Below, one piece after another: positions 17,791-64,000 of a stretch of DNA of 64,000 bases. The notes beneath the pieces are model-generated. The model was not told the origin of the DNA, did not search any database, and saw only the letters and a list, made by a program, of their open reading frames with translations. Origin of the DNA: Dendrolimus kikuchii. Lineage: Eukaryota > Arthropoda > Insecta > Lepidoptera > Lasiocampidae. Numbering within the stretch: the first letter of the stretch is position 1; the number at the start of each line of letters is the position of its first letter. A program made the translations under genes and the position numbers. The stretch lies in NCBI GenBank assembly GCA_019925095.2, contig CM034392.1, positions 3,417,501 to 3,481,500 of the forward strand, given 5' to 3'.

Positions 17791-18179
17791 ATGAAGAAAT
17801 GAATATGAAGTACAAATTGTTGAAGTGCCTTAAAAATGAATAGTGCCAATATAAAAAAACATCAACCATTTACGTAGTCTTAAATAATTTTGTAATGATA
17901 ATGCATGTAGAGTGATTTAATTATTGTGAATTTTTAATAATAAAAAAACAAAACGGAAATCTTTTGGTCCTTTTTTATTTTTCTATTTCAGTCTAATTAC
18001 TTTTGCTTGTTTTAAAATGTTTCCTACGCACCGCAGCGCCACCTTTATTATCCGCGTTTTGATGGACACTATTTCAACACATAGATGGTACTCCTTATAT
18101 CTATCATTCATATAGAATATGCTTCTCTTTAGAGATTTAATTGAAAATCGACAATATTAATATACATCATGGCTACGTT

Positions 18180-18430
18180 ACATTAGGGACTCACAACGAC
18201 CACGATTTTCCCGTCCCGCTTGCTTGCCAGCGTTGCAATCGTAAAACCACCACCACCATCCAGTGGAATGGCTATTCTACCCACCCCTTAACCTGGGTCG
18301 TGGGCGCTGTGATCGAAAATGATGACGTCATTAGTGACGTTTTCGCCACGGCCACAACGATCGCGGTCGCCTTGTGGAACGGCTAACGGAGCATTTTGGG
18401 CGTTGTGAGCTACTATTGGAACGCCCTGCA
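18180..18430 (+). mobile_element. CTCACAACG MITE, full copy
   Basis: Begins ATTAGGGACTCACAACGACC and ends GGCGTTGTGAGCTACTATTGG, so the short inverted end is CTCACAACG. The interior carries the palindrome ATGATGACGTCATTAGTGACG. The inverse copy is at 51278-51530; fragments are at 10285, 23940, 37410 and 38480. Confidence 0.75.
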
Positions 18431-19400
18431 TATACATTGAGAAAATGTAGGTACATTATTTTTAAGTTTTACATTCGCAAGCGGTCACTTTTGTCTGTAT
18501 TAGGTTAGAAGAACAAAAAATACACAGGAGACAGCTTTAGTTAAAAAAACTATTTTTTGTAACATCTTACTTAATACACATTTAAATATTAACAACAATT
18601 TAAATTTTATTTGAATTTTAATATTTGTGAAGAAGGTTTGTATGTTTGTGAAACTCATTTTTTAAATTCAAAAGACAGACAGTTACTAAACAAAAATAAA
18701 CTAAAAATTACAGGAAGGCAAATTAAATTAATAATATAATGGCCGAATACGGTATCGATAAAGCTATTATTAGAGAACAAAAGAGGGTAGTCGCTAAATA
18801 AACCGTAATAATTCTGTCACTTTCACAGCGGTTGTAATGAATATGCCGATCTGATCCTCGCACAGTAATCGGCTCTGGGGTGCTACTTTATTCAACATGT
18901 GCATTCGACCACATTGGAAATACGAATGCGTCACCGCTCCGCCCGCTGGCTTTTATATCCGAGCGATGGCGAAACGAGCCGAGTTGTAATAAAAACTACC
19001 CGCAAATATTATCTAATACAATAGTGTGACAAATATTGTTTGGTTCTTTTCATCAGGCTATTCATTCAAATTATCATCATTAAGAAACATTTTCTACGCC
19101 AATTAGCAGGCCAATTGATGTTTTTGATAACAGCAAATATTAACATCAGCAGCTCGATCGAAACTACATTTTAACGGTTTTCAGCGTTGCATTTTATATG
19201 ATTATCTCGACGAACGATCAATCGATGCGACGAATCATCAGCTTTTTATACGTAACTTTATGATAAGATTAAAATTTTCATTTAGTGACTGTTTGACTTT
19301 AAAAGTGCATGACAGAACATAACCAGTACGTTCATTATTAAAATTAAGAACAGCGAATCCTACATACTCTATCCAATCCTACGAGCACTAGTTTAGCGGT
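18431..19400. other. TrxR 3' flank
   Basis: No coding frame recognised. It should contain the TrxR 3' UTR next to 19400, but I see no strong minus-strand AATAAA placed convincingly. Confidence 0.45.
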
Positions 19401-54022
<34,622 letters not shown>

Positions 54023-54172
54023 TTTGACGTTCTAAGACAGAGACAAAATAACAATCTGGAAAGCCCGTAAACTAAAACGAGACGAAAGTTACTATCAACC
54101 CAGATAAGTTTGTAAATGTCAAAGAAAGTGATTTCTTATTATAAAATCATTAAAATTTAACCAAATCAAAAA
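54023..54172. promoter_or_regulatory. Bidirectional promoter region, TrxR / sniffer-like gene
   Basis: Only 150 bases separate the TrxR start codon (minus) from the sniffer-like start codon (plus), so both 5' UTRs and core promoters must lie here unless undetected upstream exons exist. Seen: a TGACGT half-site near 54025 and a TTATTATAAAAT stretch near 54140; no certain TATA or initiator. No repeat has entered this gap, although repeats fill nearly all surrounding DNA. Confidence 0.65.
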
Positions 54173-57100
54173 ATGAAGTCTGTTTTAATAACCGGGGCAA
54201 ATCGCGGCTTGGGCCTGGGGATGGTGAAATATCTCTCTGAACAAAATAAAGTGCAAAAAATTATAGCAACTTGCCGAACAACGTCGGAGGTACGTAACAT
54301 GAATAACTTAAATTGAAACTTACCTATGGGTGCCATAATTATCCAGAATTGTGCACTATACTTCACAAAACTAATCGATCACTAAATACAATTTAATAAT
54401 TGAAATAATTACTGTAAATTCACTGTATCTGTCGCTAATGAACGCGTACAGCAACGGTGGTAATGTGGTTTTTGTAGTAAAAACTCTACGGCGTGCGAAA
54501 GAGACACATATATCTGTGACAGATGACGTCACCGTTTGAAAGGACAGGAACGTGCGCAATGCGCATGACGTTTCGTATTTTTCGGTGACCGAGTCGAGCG
54601 AATTCATCTAGACTATATAATCTAGACTCTAGAGAATCAAGTAGGTACCTAATTAAATATTTGTTCTGCGAAATGAACAAATGGTACTGAAATGCAAATA
54701 TGTAAAGTACTACCTATTTTTGAGTCTCAATTTAGATCAGGACCATCTCCATCCAGGGGTATAAAGGTGTGTGGCACCCGGGTGCAGAGATCTAGCTCTA
54801 GGTGGCTCAAGCCTACGAACCCTTTTGTGCCTACATACCCTACATAATTTGCTAGTTTTGTCAATTCTATCATTTCAATTCGATCACTGAAAAAATTGTT
54901 AATCGCATATTAAAATTAACTTTTAAAGGTGGGCGCACGCTGATTTTCGTACCTTGGCGTCCAACATTATTAAGACCGTCCTTATTTAAATAACAGGCTT
55001 TTTTAACTTGTTTTATTGCTAGAGCAAATAGGGTAACGATGGAAAGTGCGTCGGTACTCTTTTTATTTGTTTCCACATTTTATAAATGAACCGAGATAGT
55101 AGAGCTATGGGGAAACCATCGAATACAGAACTAAGCTCTTAGTTCGGGAATATTCGGGATAAAATGAGCTCTCAAAGCTCAATTCATATCCCTTATAGTG
55201 TTACCAACTCTCATTTAAAAAACGGTATATCAGCTCTTAAAAAACATTAGATTGGGATGTATTCCGAAATAAAGCGCTAAAATGCAGTAAGAAATTAGAA
55301 AATAAACCGTATTATTAAAAATATTTGTGTTTTGATCATGAATTTCCGATACATATATATACATTGATATTTTAGTAAAGAATAAAATAAATTTAAATAG
55401 CCCTCAATAATTTTTGCCAGCCTTAACAGAGACAAAAATTTAAGATCTACTGACTAATGCGGAATATTGGCAAATCCCTGAAGTGGATAAGAAACGTTTT
55501 GGAAAAATTCGCGCAGTGATGGCCTATCGAACTTATTTCTGTTATAAATTCTTTTATTGTCACTTGTAGCAATAAATACAAACGTTTTTCTAAAATAATT
55601 GATTCGAAAGAATAATATGCATATTCGATATTCTCTAACATTTGTTTTTATTTCTTTTTATTCATAATAATTTTTATTTCAGGAACTAAAAACTCTTTCC
55701 GAATCAAACAAAAATTTAACTATTCTTCATTTGGGTAAATATATATTTCTTTTTATATAATACAGCTACGATCCTGTTCAGATATTGCGTAGACAAAATA
55801 GTCAGATGTAATTTAAACAAAAAATATTTATCAAAAAAATACAATTGATTAATTCATACATAGCATTGGAAACCTCTGAAAAATTGAAAGGAGGGCGATT
55901 AAGGTGGTATGGACATGTAATGAGACGGCCCCAGGGATGACAATCATGTATTAAATATAATCAATACTGAAAGATTGATAGATATAATCAGTGTCTTTGA
56001 ATATCTATAATGTTACAAAATACTAAAAATGCCGTGTATGTACACTAAAGCTATTTAAAAAAACGACTGGAATACACTTATATAAACGATGGAGAACACG
56101 ATGCATGATGTAGACTTAAGTCGCGGACATATCCTAATATAATACGAATATAAATCTAGGCCAAAAAAAGATAAGATGAATTGTATGAAAGACGAAATGA
56201 TGTTTGAAAATATATTATTTGACAGATGACGAATGTATAGCCAGAATAGAAGAGTTATAGAAGGAAAAGACAATTATTGTGCTGACCTGAAATAACTGAG
56301 AAACGGTGGATGAAAATAGAAACTTCTAGCAGTTTTATGAAGGCTTTGAATGTATGCGTTTGCAACATTTAACAATTTTAATATTCTCATATTGTAATAT
56401 GGAGTCGAGTTTTTATTTATTTTTCAAATAACCCGTTGGTGTTATGTAAATCTGTAATCGATAACTCTTCACAGATGTCACAAATACTTCAAACTTTGGC
56501 AATTTGACTGACCAAATAGCCAAACTTGTGGGTGAAAATGGACTCAATCTGCTTATCAATAATGCTGGCGTTACTACGAAATTTACAAAACTCAATTTGG
56601 TCAAGACAGAACAGTTAATAGACAATCTTACCGTAAACACCGTGGCTCCAATCATGTTAACTAAGGTTTGTAAAAATAATGCTTATATTGTGTATCCCTT
56701 TCCAACATACTTTCAACGCAATAAGTAAAAATAGTATTTTCTTAAGTTCTCGCGATTAGTACACATTTTTTTTTTTATTGCAGGAGTTCAGCATACAGGC
56801 AGACGGCCCACTTGATGGAAAGCGGTTACCAACGCCTATGGACATTTGCAACACCAAAGGTGCTACAAATGCGCTGCTGCTCTCTTAAACTCTCTTTATT
56901 ACCCATAATAAAATTACATTTAAAGGTTTTTAAACGCGGTATTTTATTTGATTTTTATTATTTCGAAGTTTCAGCTACTTTTGAGTAGCCTTAATTAATC
57001 ACGGAAGACAAAGATGTCAAGTATTAATGAGTATTTTTAAAGTTTTATTTAGCTTACCGCCAACTTGTTCATTTATCATGAATTATGAATGAATCATGAA

Positions 57101-59255
57101 TGAATCATGAATTCATTTATGTATTCATCAGTTTAAACGTAGTTTTATTAAGTAAAAATAGTTCAGATGTGTGAATTTTCTATTTAAGTACAATTTCTTT
57201 AACGTTGATTTTTGTCCTGAGATTTACAATATAGTATTGTGTATTATGCAGCATAATACACCAAAGTATAATTCAGGGTTACTTTCAGGTTCTCCAGATT
57301 AAGATTACGAGAACGTAATCTTGAACACCAATATTTTTTTCGGGACCACTTGGGGAACAAAATCCTTGGAGACAATTTTGTGGATAAAATGTTGTCGTTG
57401 GGATGTAAATAATTCGTGTCAAAGACAAAACAATTTTTTTATTAAGTCAGGGCATGCATCTAGTAATTCGATGATGATGATTATAATCTTATGCCAATTT
57501 TGGCATTATAAATATGGTCTACTACTGATTTAATTCTTATTTTATTCCAATATATTACACCTCCTGAAGTTCCTAATAAGTTATATTAGGAATAATAATA
57601 CAGCTGCTAGTGTTGTACAAAACACAAGTACGAGCATGTATGGAGTACTTCTCTCACCTTTGGGATGGCTCAGCCAAATATCAACTCGAAGCACTTGAGT
57701 CGATTGAGCGGAGAGCCAGGAGGCTGGTTGGCAACGACCAGCTTTTAGACGATAAAATGCAAAGTCTCGAACATCGACGCAGAGTTGCCAGCTTATCGGT
57801 TTTCTATCGGATTCACTTTGGAGAGTGTGCAGCTGAGCTCTTCGATCTGATCCCGCCATCTCCCTTCCATCATCGGCAACCAGACGAACCGGCATGCGGC
57901 ATCGATATATGGTGGATATTCCACCTATTAGAACGAAGCGCTTTGCATCTAGCTTCATCATACGCACCGCAAAGGAGTGGAACTCATTGCCGGAGTCTGT
58001 CTTTCCGGATACATATAACCTGGGTGTCTTCAAGTCCCGTGTGAATAGGTACCTTCTAGGCAAGCGTGCTCCATCCTAGACCATATCTTCGCCCCACATA
58101 AGGCAAGATTGTGGTCAAACGCGAACCTAAACTACAATAAAAAAAAATACAAAAAAATATTTTCTTAAGTTTTCGCGACTTGTATACATAATAAAACTAC
58201 GTTTTAACGGTTTTAAGCGCGGTAATTTTATTTGATTTTGGTTTTTCCGACGTTTCTTGACATCTTTGTCTTCCGTGATCAGGGCCAATGAAAAGTGGCC
58301 GAACCGTCGGAAAAACCAAAACCAAATAAAATTACCGCGCTTAAAACCGTTAGAACGTATTTTATTACAAAAAAAAATAATTTGTCTGCTATGAGGGAAA
58401 TTCTAAAACGCTATAGGCACGCAACAGTTTCACCCACTGGATTCACACATAAATATTTATATCAACAGAGCCTCCTCCCGTTGTTGAAACAAGCAGCGGA
58501 AACGAACAATAACAAGCCAATGGGTGTTCAACGTGCAGCCGTTATCAACATGAGCTCTATTCTCGGTTCCATAACTCAAAATGACCAAGGAGGATTTTAT
58601 CCATATAGATGTTCTAAAGTAAGGATTTTTTTAAGCTGGCAATATTGGGTTAGCATAGAACGCGACGGTGCTTTATACATACATACATACATACATACAT
58701 AACTTCACGCCAGTTCCCTTGCGGGGTAGGCACGGGGTAGCAGGTGCTTTATATGTGCTAAAAATACTCAGTTACTATTTGTCTTTTATCATTTCTTATC
58801 CCAACCGTAGTGCATGCTTAGTCTTAGAGGTTTATGCGAGTAAAACTTACAGACATAAGGCCGGGCTCACAAAATCTAGGAGGCTGTAACGTTTTGTAAG
58901 ATGATAAAAAGTATCTCAACTGCTTTGATTATTTAACCTCTATAATCAAAGCTCAACTGATTCGAGATCGACTCCAAGCTACCTACCTGTTACAGTATAT
59001 TTAAAATAGGACGGCATTGGAGACTTTACGTAAATAGAGAAATAAACATCGTGACTCTAAGAATGTTATTATTAAATACTAACAGGATTACATATATTTT
59101 TATATAATGAAAATCAATATTCATTTGGTCAGAAAGTTTACGATAACGTATACAGATAAATAAAATTGAAATGTCTGTTTGTAATGTCAAAATAACTTTT
59201 GTTTACTAAATGCATATGAAAGTATCATCGAGTAAGACGTTTATATGATCTAAAG

Positions 59256-59313
<58 letters not shown>

Positions 59314-60173
59314 CAGGAGATCAGCAGACAGGCAGACGGCCCACTTGATGGAAAGCGGTTACCATCGCCTATGGACGTTTGCAACACCAAAGTTGCTACA
59401 AATGCGCTGCTGCTCTCTTAAGGGAGACTGGAACCTGGTCACTAATGCCGGAACACAACTCAAGGTTGTTATGGCGACATACTTTGGACCAGGGATGGTA
59501 GCCATCCAGTCGGGCAAACGCCCTACCACCTGGCTGTGGGTTGTTAAGTCGCCTCTTACGACAGGCCGCCCGGTCGCAAGAAATTGTATTCTTTCTCCGT
59601 TCCTGCACGGATGAAATATACGGTACTTAATTCAAAAAATAAATTTTAATTTCTTTTGTCTATTTATCTGGTTGTTCCGGCTAATCTCTGTAACGGCTGG
59701 ACCGATTTTGACGGGACTTTCACTGGCAGATAGCTGATGTTAAAAGAAGTAACTGAGGCTACTTATGTTTTTAGGGTTCCGTGAATTCCACGCGGGCGAA
59801 ATCGCGGACACAGCTAGTTTGAAATAAACTTTATCAAGTTGAAAAACAGTGATACAATGAAAAAAGAATTATTATTCTTCCATGATGTTGTTACTGTGTT
59901 AATTTCGCATTTCTAATAATAACGGGGATAATTTTCATTATATTGCAGGCCGCACTAAACGCAGCAACGAAATCAATGAGTATTGATTTGAAAAAGGATA
60001 ATATTTTGGTCGCTTGCATGCACCCTGGATGGGTTCGAACAGATATGGGCGGGAAAAATGCTCCATTGGACGTGAATACAAGCGTCGAAGGCATTTTTAA
60101 AACCATAGACAAATTAGGCGAAGGCGACACGGGCAAATTTTTGCAATACGACGGAACGGAGTTGCCGTGGTAG
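54173..60173 (+). CDS. sni: Sniffer-like carbonyl reductase (SDR), 5 exons
   Basis: NADPH-dependent short-chain dehydrogenase/reductase of the sniffer/C-factor group, which reduces reactive carbonyls; in Drosophila its loss causes oxidative neurodegeneration. Exons: 54173-54289, 55683-55734, 56475-56665, 58469-58618, 59949-60173; all GT-AG with matching phases, 735 nt, 244 residues (the family is usually about 245). Cofactor motif TGANRGLG at 7-14, NNAG at 85-88, catalytic Ser in NMSSILGS (149-150), and Tyr166/Lys170 in YRCSK. Diagnostic stretches: [53 protein letters not shown] and APLDV. The end is YDGTELPW. No signal peptide, so cytosolic. Its introns hold SINE-A, family M elements and a LINE piece, but every exon is clean. 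It is divergently paired with TrxR across 150 bases. Confidence 0.95.
54290..55682. other. Sniffer-like intron 1, nothing recognised
   Basis: No repeat family or coding frame identified. Some segments (54720-54850) are GC-richer than average. Confidence 0.45.
56767..56888 (-). mobile_element. SINE-A 3' half
   Basis: Minus fragment from the A-tail to GCGCTGCTGCTCTCTTAA; the rest was lost where the family M element begins. Confidence 0.8.
56905..57150. mobile_element. Family M element, diverged
   Basis: AAAATTACATTTAAAGGTTT at one side, TTTAAACGTAGTTTTATTAA at the other, and the CACGGAAGACAAAGATGTCA core between them. It also contains a TGAATCATGAAT short tandem run. Confidence 0.65.
57604..58140 (+). 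pseudogene. Jockey-like LINE C-terminus
   Basis: Reads [37 protein letters not shown] and [20 protein letters not shown]. After one frameshift near 57890 it reads [19 protein letters not shown] and [14 protein letters not shown], then a 3' UTR and A tail. This is the conserved C-terminal region of insect jockey-type RT proteins. 5'-truncated. Confidence 0.85.
58160..58367. mobile_element. Family M element
   Basis: From ACTACGTTTTAACGGTTTTA to AAAACCGTTAGAACGTATTT, with the core read as two opposite pieces (TTCTTGACATCTTTGTCTTC between GACGTTT arms). It ends about 100 bases before exon 4 of the sniffer-like gene. Confidence 0.72.
58676..58735 (-). mobile_element. RTE-type LINE tail, very short
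   Basis: An ACATACATACAT run followed by AACTTCACGCCAGTTCCCTT and GCGGGGTAGGCACG: only the last about 60 bases of the element. Confidence 0.75.
59262..59310. repeat. (AT)n microsatellite
   Basis: About 24 AT units, directly abutting the tail side of the following SINE-A copy. Confidence 0.95.
59312..59613 (-). mobile_element. SINE-A, full-length
   Basis: Minus copy whose A-tail position is taken by the (AT)n run. Confidence 0.85.
59640..59820 (+). repeat. Dispersed repeat G
   Basis: GGCTGGACCGATTTTGACGG, CACTGGCAGATAGCTGATGT and GAAATCGCGGACACAGCTAG match 46840-47040. Confidence 0.7.
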
Positions 60174-60233
60174 ATTTTAAGAGAAATAAAACAAATTTTA
60201 CTTCTGGTCATATATTATATGTATAAATTGTAT

Positions 60234-60239
60234 AATAAA
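60234..60239 (+). terminator. Sniffer-like poly(A) signal
   Basis: AATAAA 61 bases after the stop; another AATAAA is at 60185-60190. The downstream one, followed by a GT/T-rich stretch, is the likelier site. Confidence 0.6.
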
Positions 60240-60329
60240 GCTATACAGCATTTACATTCCTGTTCATTTTTATTTATACAGACTCTCCAACCAAGGGCGA
60301 AGCCCACCACATTTTTTTTTTATATAGTG

Positions 60330-60620
60330 GAAATACGTTTTAGGACCATAAGCCGCGCGAGGAGGAAAGGTCGCGGCCCGTGTGTGGATGTTCACCAGGT
60401 CGTGGCACTAGCCCCTCACTTATATATTAGGTGCCATTGCCAGGCCACAGTTAGGGATACCCACTAAAACCCCTGTCCGATTCTCTAGCATCCTTTGTCC
60501 GGGCTGCGGGCATGCTCGCGCATTCACCTCCGGCCGGAACGGACGACGGCCGGCCCTTCACGGGGTGGCCCCACCGTGTGCTAGGCGGAGATCTGGGGCT
60601 CTCCCTTCACGTGCTTTTCT
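60330..60620. repeat. GC-rich repeat-like block
   Basis: Much richer in G+C than its surroundings (GGAGGAAAGGTCGCGGCCCG, CCTCCGGCCGGAACGGACGA). No frame is recognised. Its style suggests the untranslated part of a LINE, as at 42840-43430. Confidence 0.45.
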
Positions 60621-60732
60621 ATTTTTACGAAAGGATATCCGCTTGAGGACTGTCCAATCATAATATTTATGTGTAAAAATAAAGAAAAACATGTTTTACT
60701 TATGTTTAAAATTTTTCCACTTAATAATTTAA

Positions 60733-60975
60733 ACAGATATACAATGCAAAAGTGGATGGATGCAGAAGTCGTGGAAGGCCACGACACACCTTCCATGATC
60801 AAATTGATCGTGTACTAGCAGAAGGTGATGTCAGGAGCCTTAAGAACAGACGAGCGTGCATGACAAGAGTTATGAATGTCAAAGAAGCAAGTGAGGTGTG
60901 TAAGAATAAGCCTAAATGGCGCTCTGTTGTTCGTGCCTACCCCGCAAGGGAACTGGCGTGAAGTTATGTATGTAT
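60733..60975 (+). mobile_element. RTE-type LINE, 5'-truncated
   Basis: Open copy of the family end (QIYNAKVDGCRSRGRPRH to AYPARELA, stop, ATGTATGT). TAATTTAAAC stands just before it and just after the tail as a 10-bp target duplication. Confidence 0.83.
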
Positions 60976-60989
60976 TAATTTAAACGTTA

Positions 60990-62360
60990 ACTTTAGAGAC
61001 GTGCGGTGTAGCTCAATTTTTCCGACTCACTAAAGTGACAAAAAACAAAAACTGTTATAGTAAGATTTGCAGTGGGCTGTAGGGATAGAGGAGAGATTGC
61101 TTGTGTTTTCATATATTACGAATTTACGGTTTATAGTTTGACTATTTTCACTTAGAAAACCAGGGGTGGTCGGCGAACTGACCTAGTTACCCTATGCAAC
61201 GTAGATAATTTATAAATCATACCGAATTTTCAAAAAGAAGCGCTTCCAAATGTAACAATCCCATCAGCTTTAAAACAAGGCTTCATAATACCATTATATT
61301 AAATATTCGAAATAAAATCTCCCAAAAATAATGTGTATTATATTAATATACTAGGATATACCCGCGACTTCGTCCACGCTTGACTTGAAATTCCCGCGGG
61401 TTTCCACAGACAGACACAAAGTACCGTAGCATCGGAAAAAAATGTATTTTTATGCATCCGAACAACTACAAACCGCTCTCGAGAAAATTCGCGCGGGCCT
61501 CACGGGATAAAAAGTGCACATTTTAAGTCTAAGAGTTTGTTGTCGACCAAGGAAATCCGCATCGATATCGACCCAGTAGTTTTTACGTGAATCCCGAACA
61601 AATGGACAAGAAATCTAAAAAAAAAATGCATCATGTTCTCCATCGTTTACATAGTCTATTCCAGTTGTTTTTTTTTAATAGCTTCAATGTATAGACACGG
61701 CATGTTTAGAATTTTATAATATTATAAATTGAAGACATGAGCGAATGAAAGGGATATGTTACAATAAGTAATTATTGATAAATTGGCCTAAAAAGCTCTT
61801 TTACTATCACTTTGCTACACATATAACTCCTTCATTACTTACTATTTTCAAAATCAAATTCAAAAAGCGTTGTTTTAAGTTCTAATATGGTTTCCTTGCC
61901 TGTTTACATTACATATTTTACACATTACATTTTCCTTTAACGTATTTTTTTAATGTCACAAAACTCCTTCATCTACTCATGTCTTCAATTATTAGGTCAC
62001 GTTTCATTATTCCTATGCAGTGTAAATATCTGAAACCTTTTAAATTTAAGTGTTTCAAGAAGTTTAGCTCCAACAAAACTCGCAGGCGTTTCGACATCCA
62101 TTTTCCTTGAATAGGTGTTTCTGTGGACTTACTTGTGGGTTTTCTGTTTATAAAACGCTTTGTACAAAATTATTCAGTAAAAGTCATTTTTGAATTCGAA
62201 TTAGAGTAGACTGTTACACGAGAGGTGAAAGTGATCTATTTAAGCACGAGATGGTTTGGCGCACGAGGGTAGCGAGGTCGTTAATAATTCGAGTGCCTAA
62301 ATAAGCCTTTCACCCGAGGTTAACACGGCTTTTCATTTCAAATATGAGGAAAGTAAACAA
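60990..62360. other. Intergenic, nothing firm
   Basis: Includes a LINE-tail-like stretch at about 61350-61620 (GATATACCCGCGACTTCGTC, GGGATAAAAAGTGCACA). The rest is AT-rich and unrecognised. Confidence 0.45.
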
Positions 62361-62364
62361 AATC

Positions 62365-62860
62365 CAAATGTGTGCTAGGACACATAGTAGAAGTGAAACT
62401 TCAAAGGACAAGTGGAAAAACGAATCGCAACAAAATTTTAACTTAAATTTTAACTTTTCAAATGGGAGAAGTATATTAACAATCTACCCGTAAAACTTCA
62501 AGTTAAAATTTTGTTGCGATTCATTTTGCCACTTGTCCGTTGCCATTCGTTTTTCCACTTGTCCGTTGCGATTCGCTTTTCCACTTGTCCGTTGAAGTTT
62601 CACTTCTACTGTGTCCCAGAACACATTTCGATATTTCGCAGGTTTACTGCAAATTATGATTTGTTTAGGTTAGGTACATTTTAATGAATGCATTTTATAT
62701 TTAAATATATTTTATTTTATCAAACAAAAAAACTAAATTCACTTCCGAACCAAAAAACGTATCCATAGTCTACTCTAAAATTATGCCGCCCCTCCACCCG
62801 GCCGTAACGCTTTTTCGTGACAGAAAAAATCCAGAAGTTTCACTTCAAAAACTTTTTATT
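62365..62860. repeat. Repeat K with central palindrome, copy 2
   Basis: Same layout as 9408-9830, but CCACTTGTCCGTTG is present three times in the right arm (about 62531-62595), so the arm has expanded by two units of about 29 bases. Confidence 0.78.
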
Positions 62861-62869
62861 TTTTTAAGG

Positions 62870-63265
62870 GGGGGCAAATGCTATTTACGCATAATACTGG
62901 ATCCTTTGCAAGGGATTAGACCATAGTTGATCACGGAGGCTATACCCTTTAATAAGGGGCAATCCAAACAGTAATCAACCAGCTTGTGTGGAGACTCAGA
63001 GAATTTGCACGGGCAACAACCACTACCCCCTAAAACCAACTTCCTCCCATGTGCCCCGCGCTTTTCATGTAGGAAAGGCTGAGACTTAGAACGTAGTTAG
63101 GCCCAGTCCGATCCAGCGCAAAAAGTGCCTGAATGTGCCCCGGGAATCAGAACACATCCACTTCGTCAGCGGGGGTGATGAATCCTTTGCTCCCTTGATA
63201 GCTAAAAGCCCCCCGAAGCGGTATTATTCAGGGTGGGAAGTCATGCGCATACCCGCGTCTCCGGA
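62870..63265 (+). repeat. Dispersed repeat H, copy 2
   Basis: AGGAAAGGCTGAGACTTAGA, GATCCAGCGCAAAAAGTGCC and GGGTGGGAAGTCATGCGCAT match 5030-5500. Confidence 0.65.
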
Positions 63266-63269
63266 TGCC

Positions 63270-64000
63270 AGTTCAAAAACTGTTTAGTTCAACAAACAAC
63301 TACTTCTCTAATAAAATCAGGCGTTAAATCCATATTTAAATATGATAAAACGTCGTCACGCAAGTCACATATGAAACGTCAAGTAATTTATTTGTCTGTG
63401 GTATTCTACCAGCCAGTATTTTTTTAGCAGCCAATATTTACCCCAAATTTATGTAAATTAAATAATAATTTAGTGAAAAGTAATTAATAAGTATAAAATG
63501 ATGGTAAGAAATTGTTATCTTTTTTTAATTACAATTTATGCTGCGATTTAACAGTGGCTGTAAAAATGTTGGGATTTGAATCGCATGTATTATATATGGT
63601 TCACATCGTTTCCAGGGACGAAAAGTGCTGTTTTTATCCCTGTGATTAGGCAATTCTAAGCGTACTTTCAGAATATGAGTTTTTTTTTCATAAATGTTGT
63701 ATTTTTTTAAAAATACCACAATATTACCATCTAATCTAAAAAGACTAATAAGTAATTTAAATATAACCTAGATTAACTAGAAGTATTCAAACTAAGAAAG
63801 TAAGAAATGAAAAAGAAATTTACTTGACGTTTCATATTTAACGTATTAAATGAGTTCATCAGATTTAGATATGGATTTAACGCCTGATTTTATTTGAGAA
63901 TTAGTTGTTTGTTTAAAAAATCAGTTTTATTTACTTCATATTCGAAATGAAAGCAGTGTTAACCTCATGTGAAAGGCCTATTTAGACACTCGAACTACTA
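63270..64000. other. Intergenic, nothing recognised
   Basis: AT-rich right edge with no coding frame, repeat family or tandem array that I can support. Confidence 0.45.

Overview
The window is eukaryotic and almost certainly from a lepidopteran (moth or butterfly). It is AT-rich, its genes are split into short exons by GT-AG introns, and it is crowded with short dispersed repeats (tRNA-derived SINEs, RTE-type LINE tails ending in ATGT repeats, MITE-like inverted repeats, a Harbinger element, solo LTRs). By identity, the three host proteins are insect-like. Most open frames longer than 60 codons lie inside repeats and are not genes.

Three host genes can be built exon by exon, with every splice phase agreeing. 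(1) A matrix metalloproteinase on the + strand, 104 to 11446: seven exons from the cysteine-switch exon to the stop, with the signal peptide and early propeptide off the left edge. (2) A thioredoxin reductase on the - strand, 54022 down to 19401: eight exons and 523 residues, including a first exon that reads as a mitochondrial presequence and a C-terminal SCCS redox tail. (3) A sniffer-like short-chain dehydrogenase (carbonyl reductase) on the + strand, 54173 to 60173: five exons and 244 residues. The MMP and TrxR genes converge across an 8-kb repeat-filled gap. TrxR and the sniffer-like gene are head to head, with only 150 bases between their start codons, which suggests a shared promoter for two NADPH-linked redox/detoxification enzymes.

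Region by region: 1-11.5 kb is the MMP gene. Its introns hold an inverted broken copy of its own catalytic exon, a reverse-transcriptase relic, two oppositely oriented solo LTRs and a LINE interrupted by a SINE. 11.5-19.4 kb is intergenic and includes a 1.7-kb transposable element whose middle is a tandem satellite. 19.4-54 kb is TrxR. Its last intron holds a 26-copy 66-bp minisatellite and decayed tandem copies of the exon 7 splice-donor region. Its larger introns hold a 3.9-kb Harbinger-type transposon (broken transposase, open Myb/SANT-like gene), an orphan copy of the MMP cysteine-switch exon, and many SINE and RTE copies. 54-60.2 kb is the sniffer-like gene. 60.2-64 kb shows only repeats.

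No CRISPR array, rRNA, true tRNA gene or operon is seen. The least ordinary signals are the two scattered MMP exon relics, the duplicated donor region next to the TrxR minisatellite, the satellite-carrying element that has a short form elsewhere in the window, and the composite SINE-like family with two discrete length classes.
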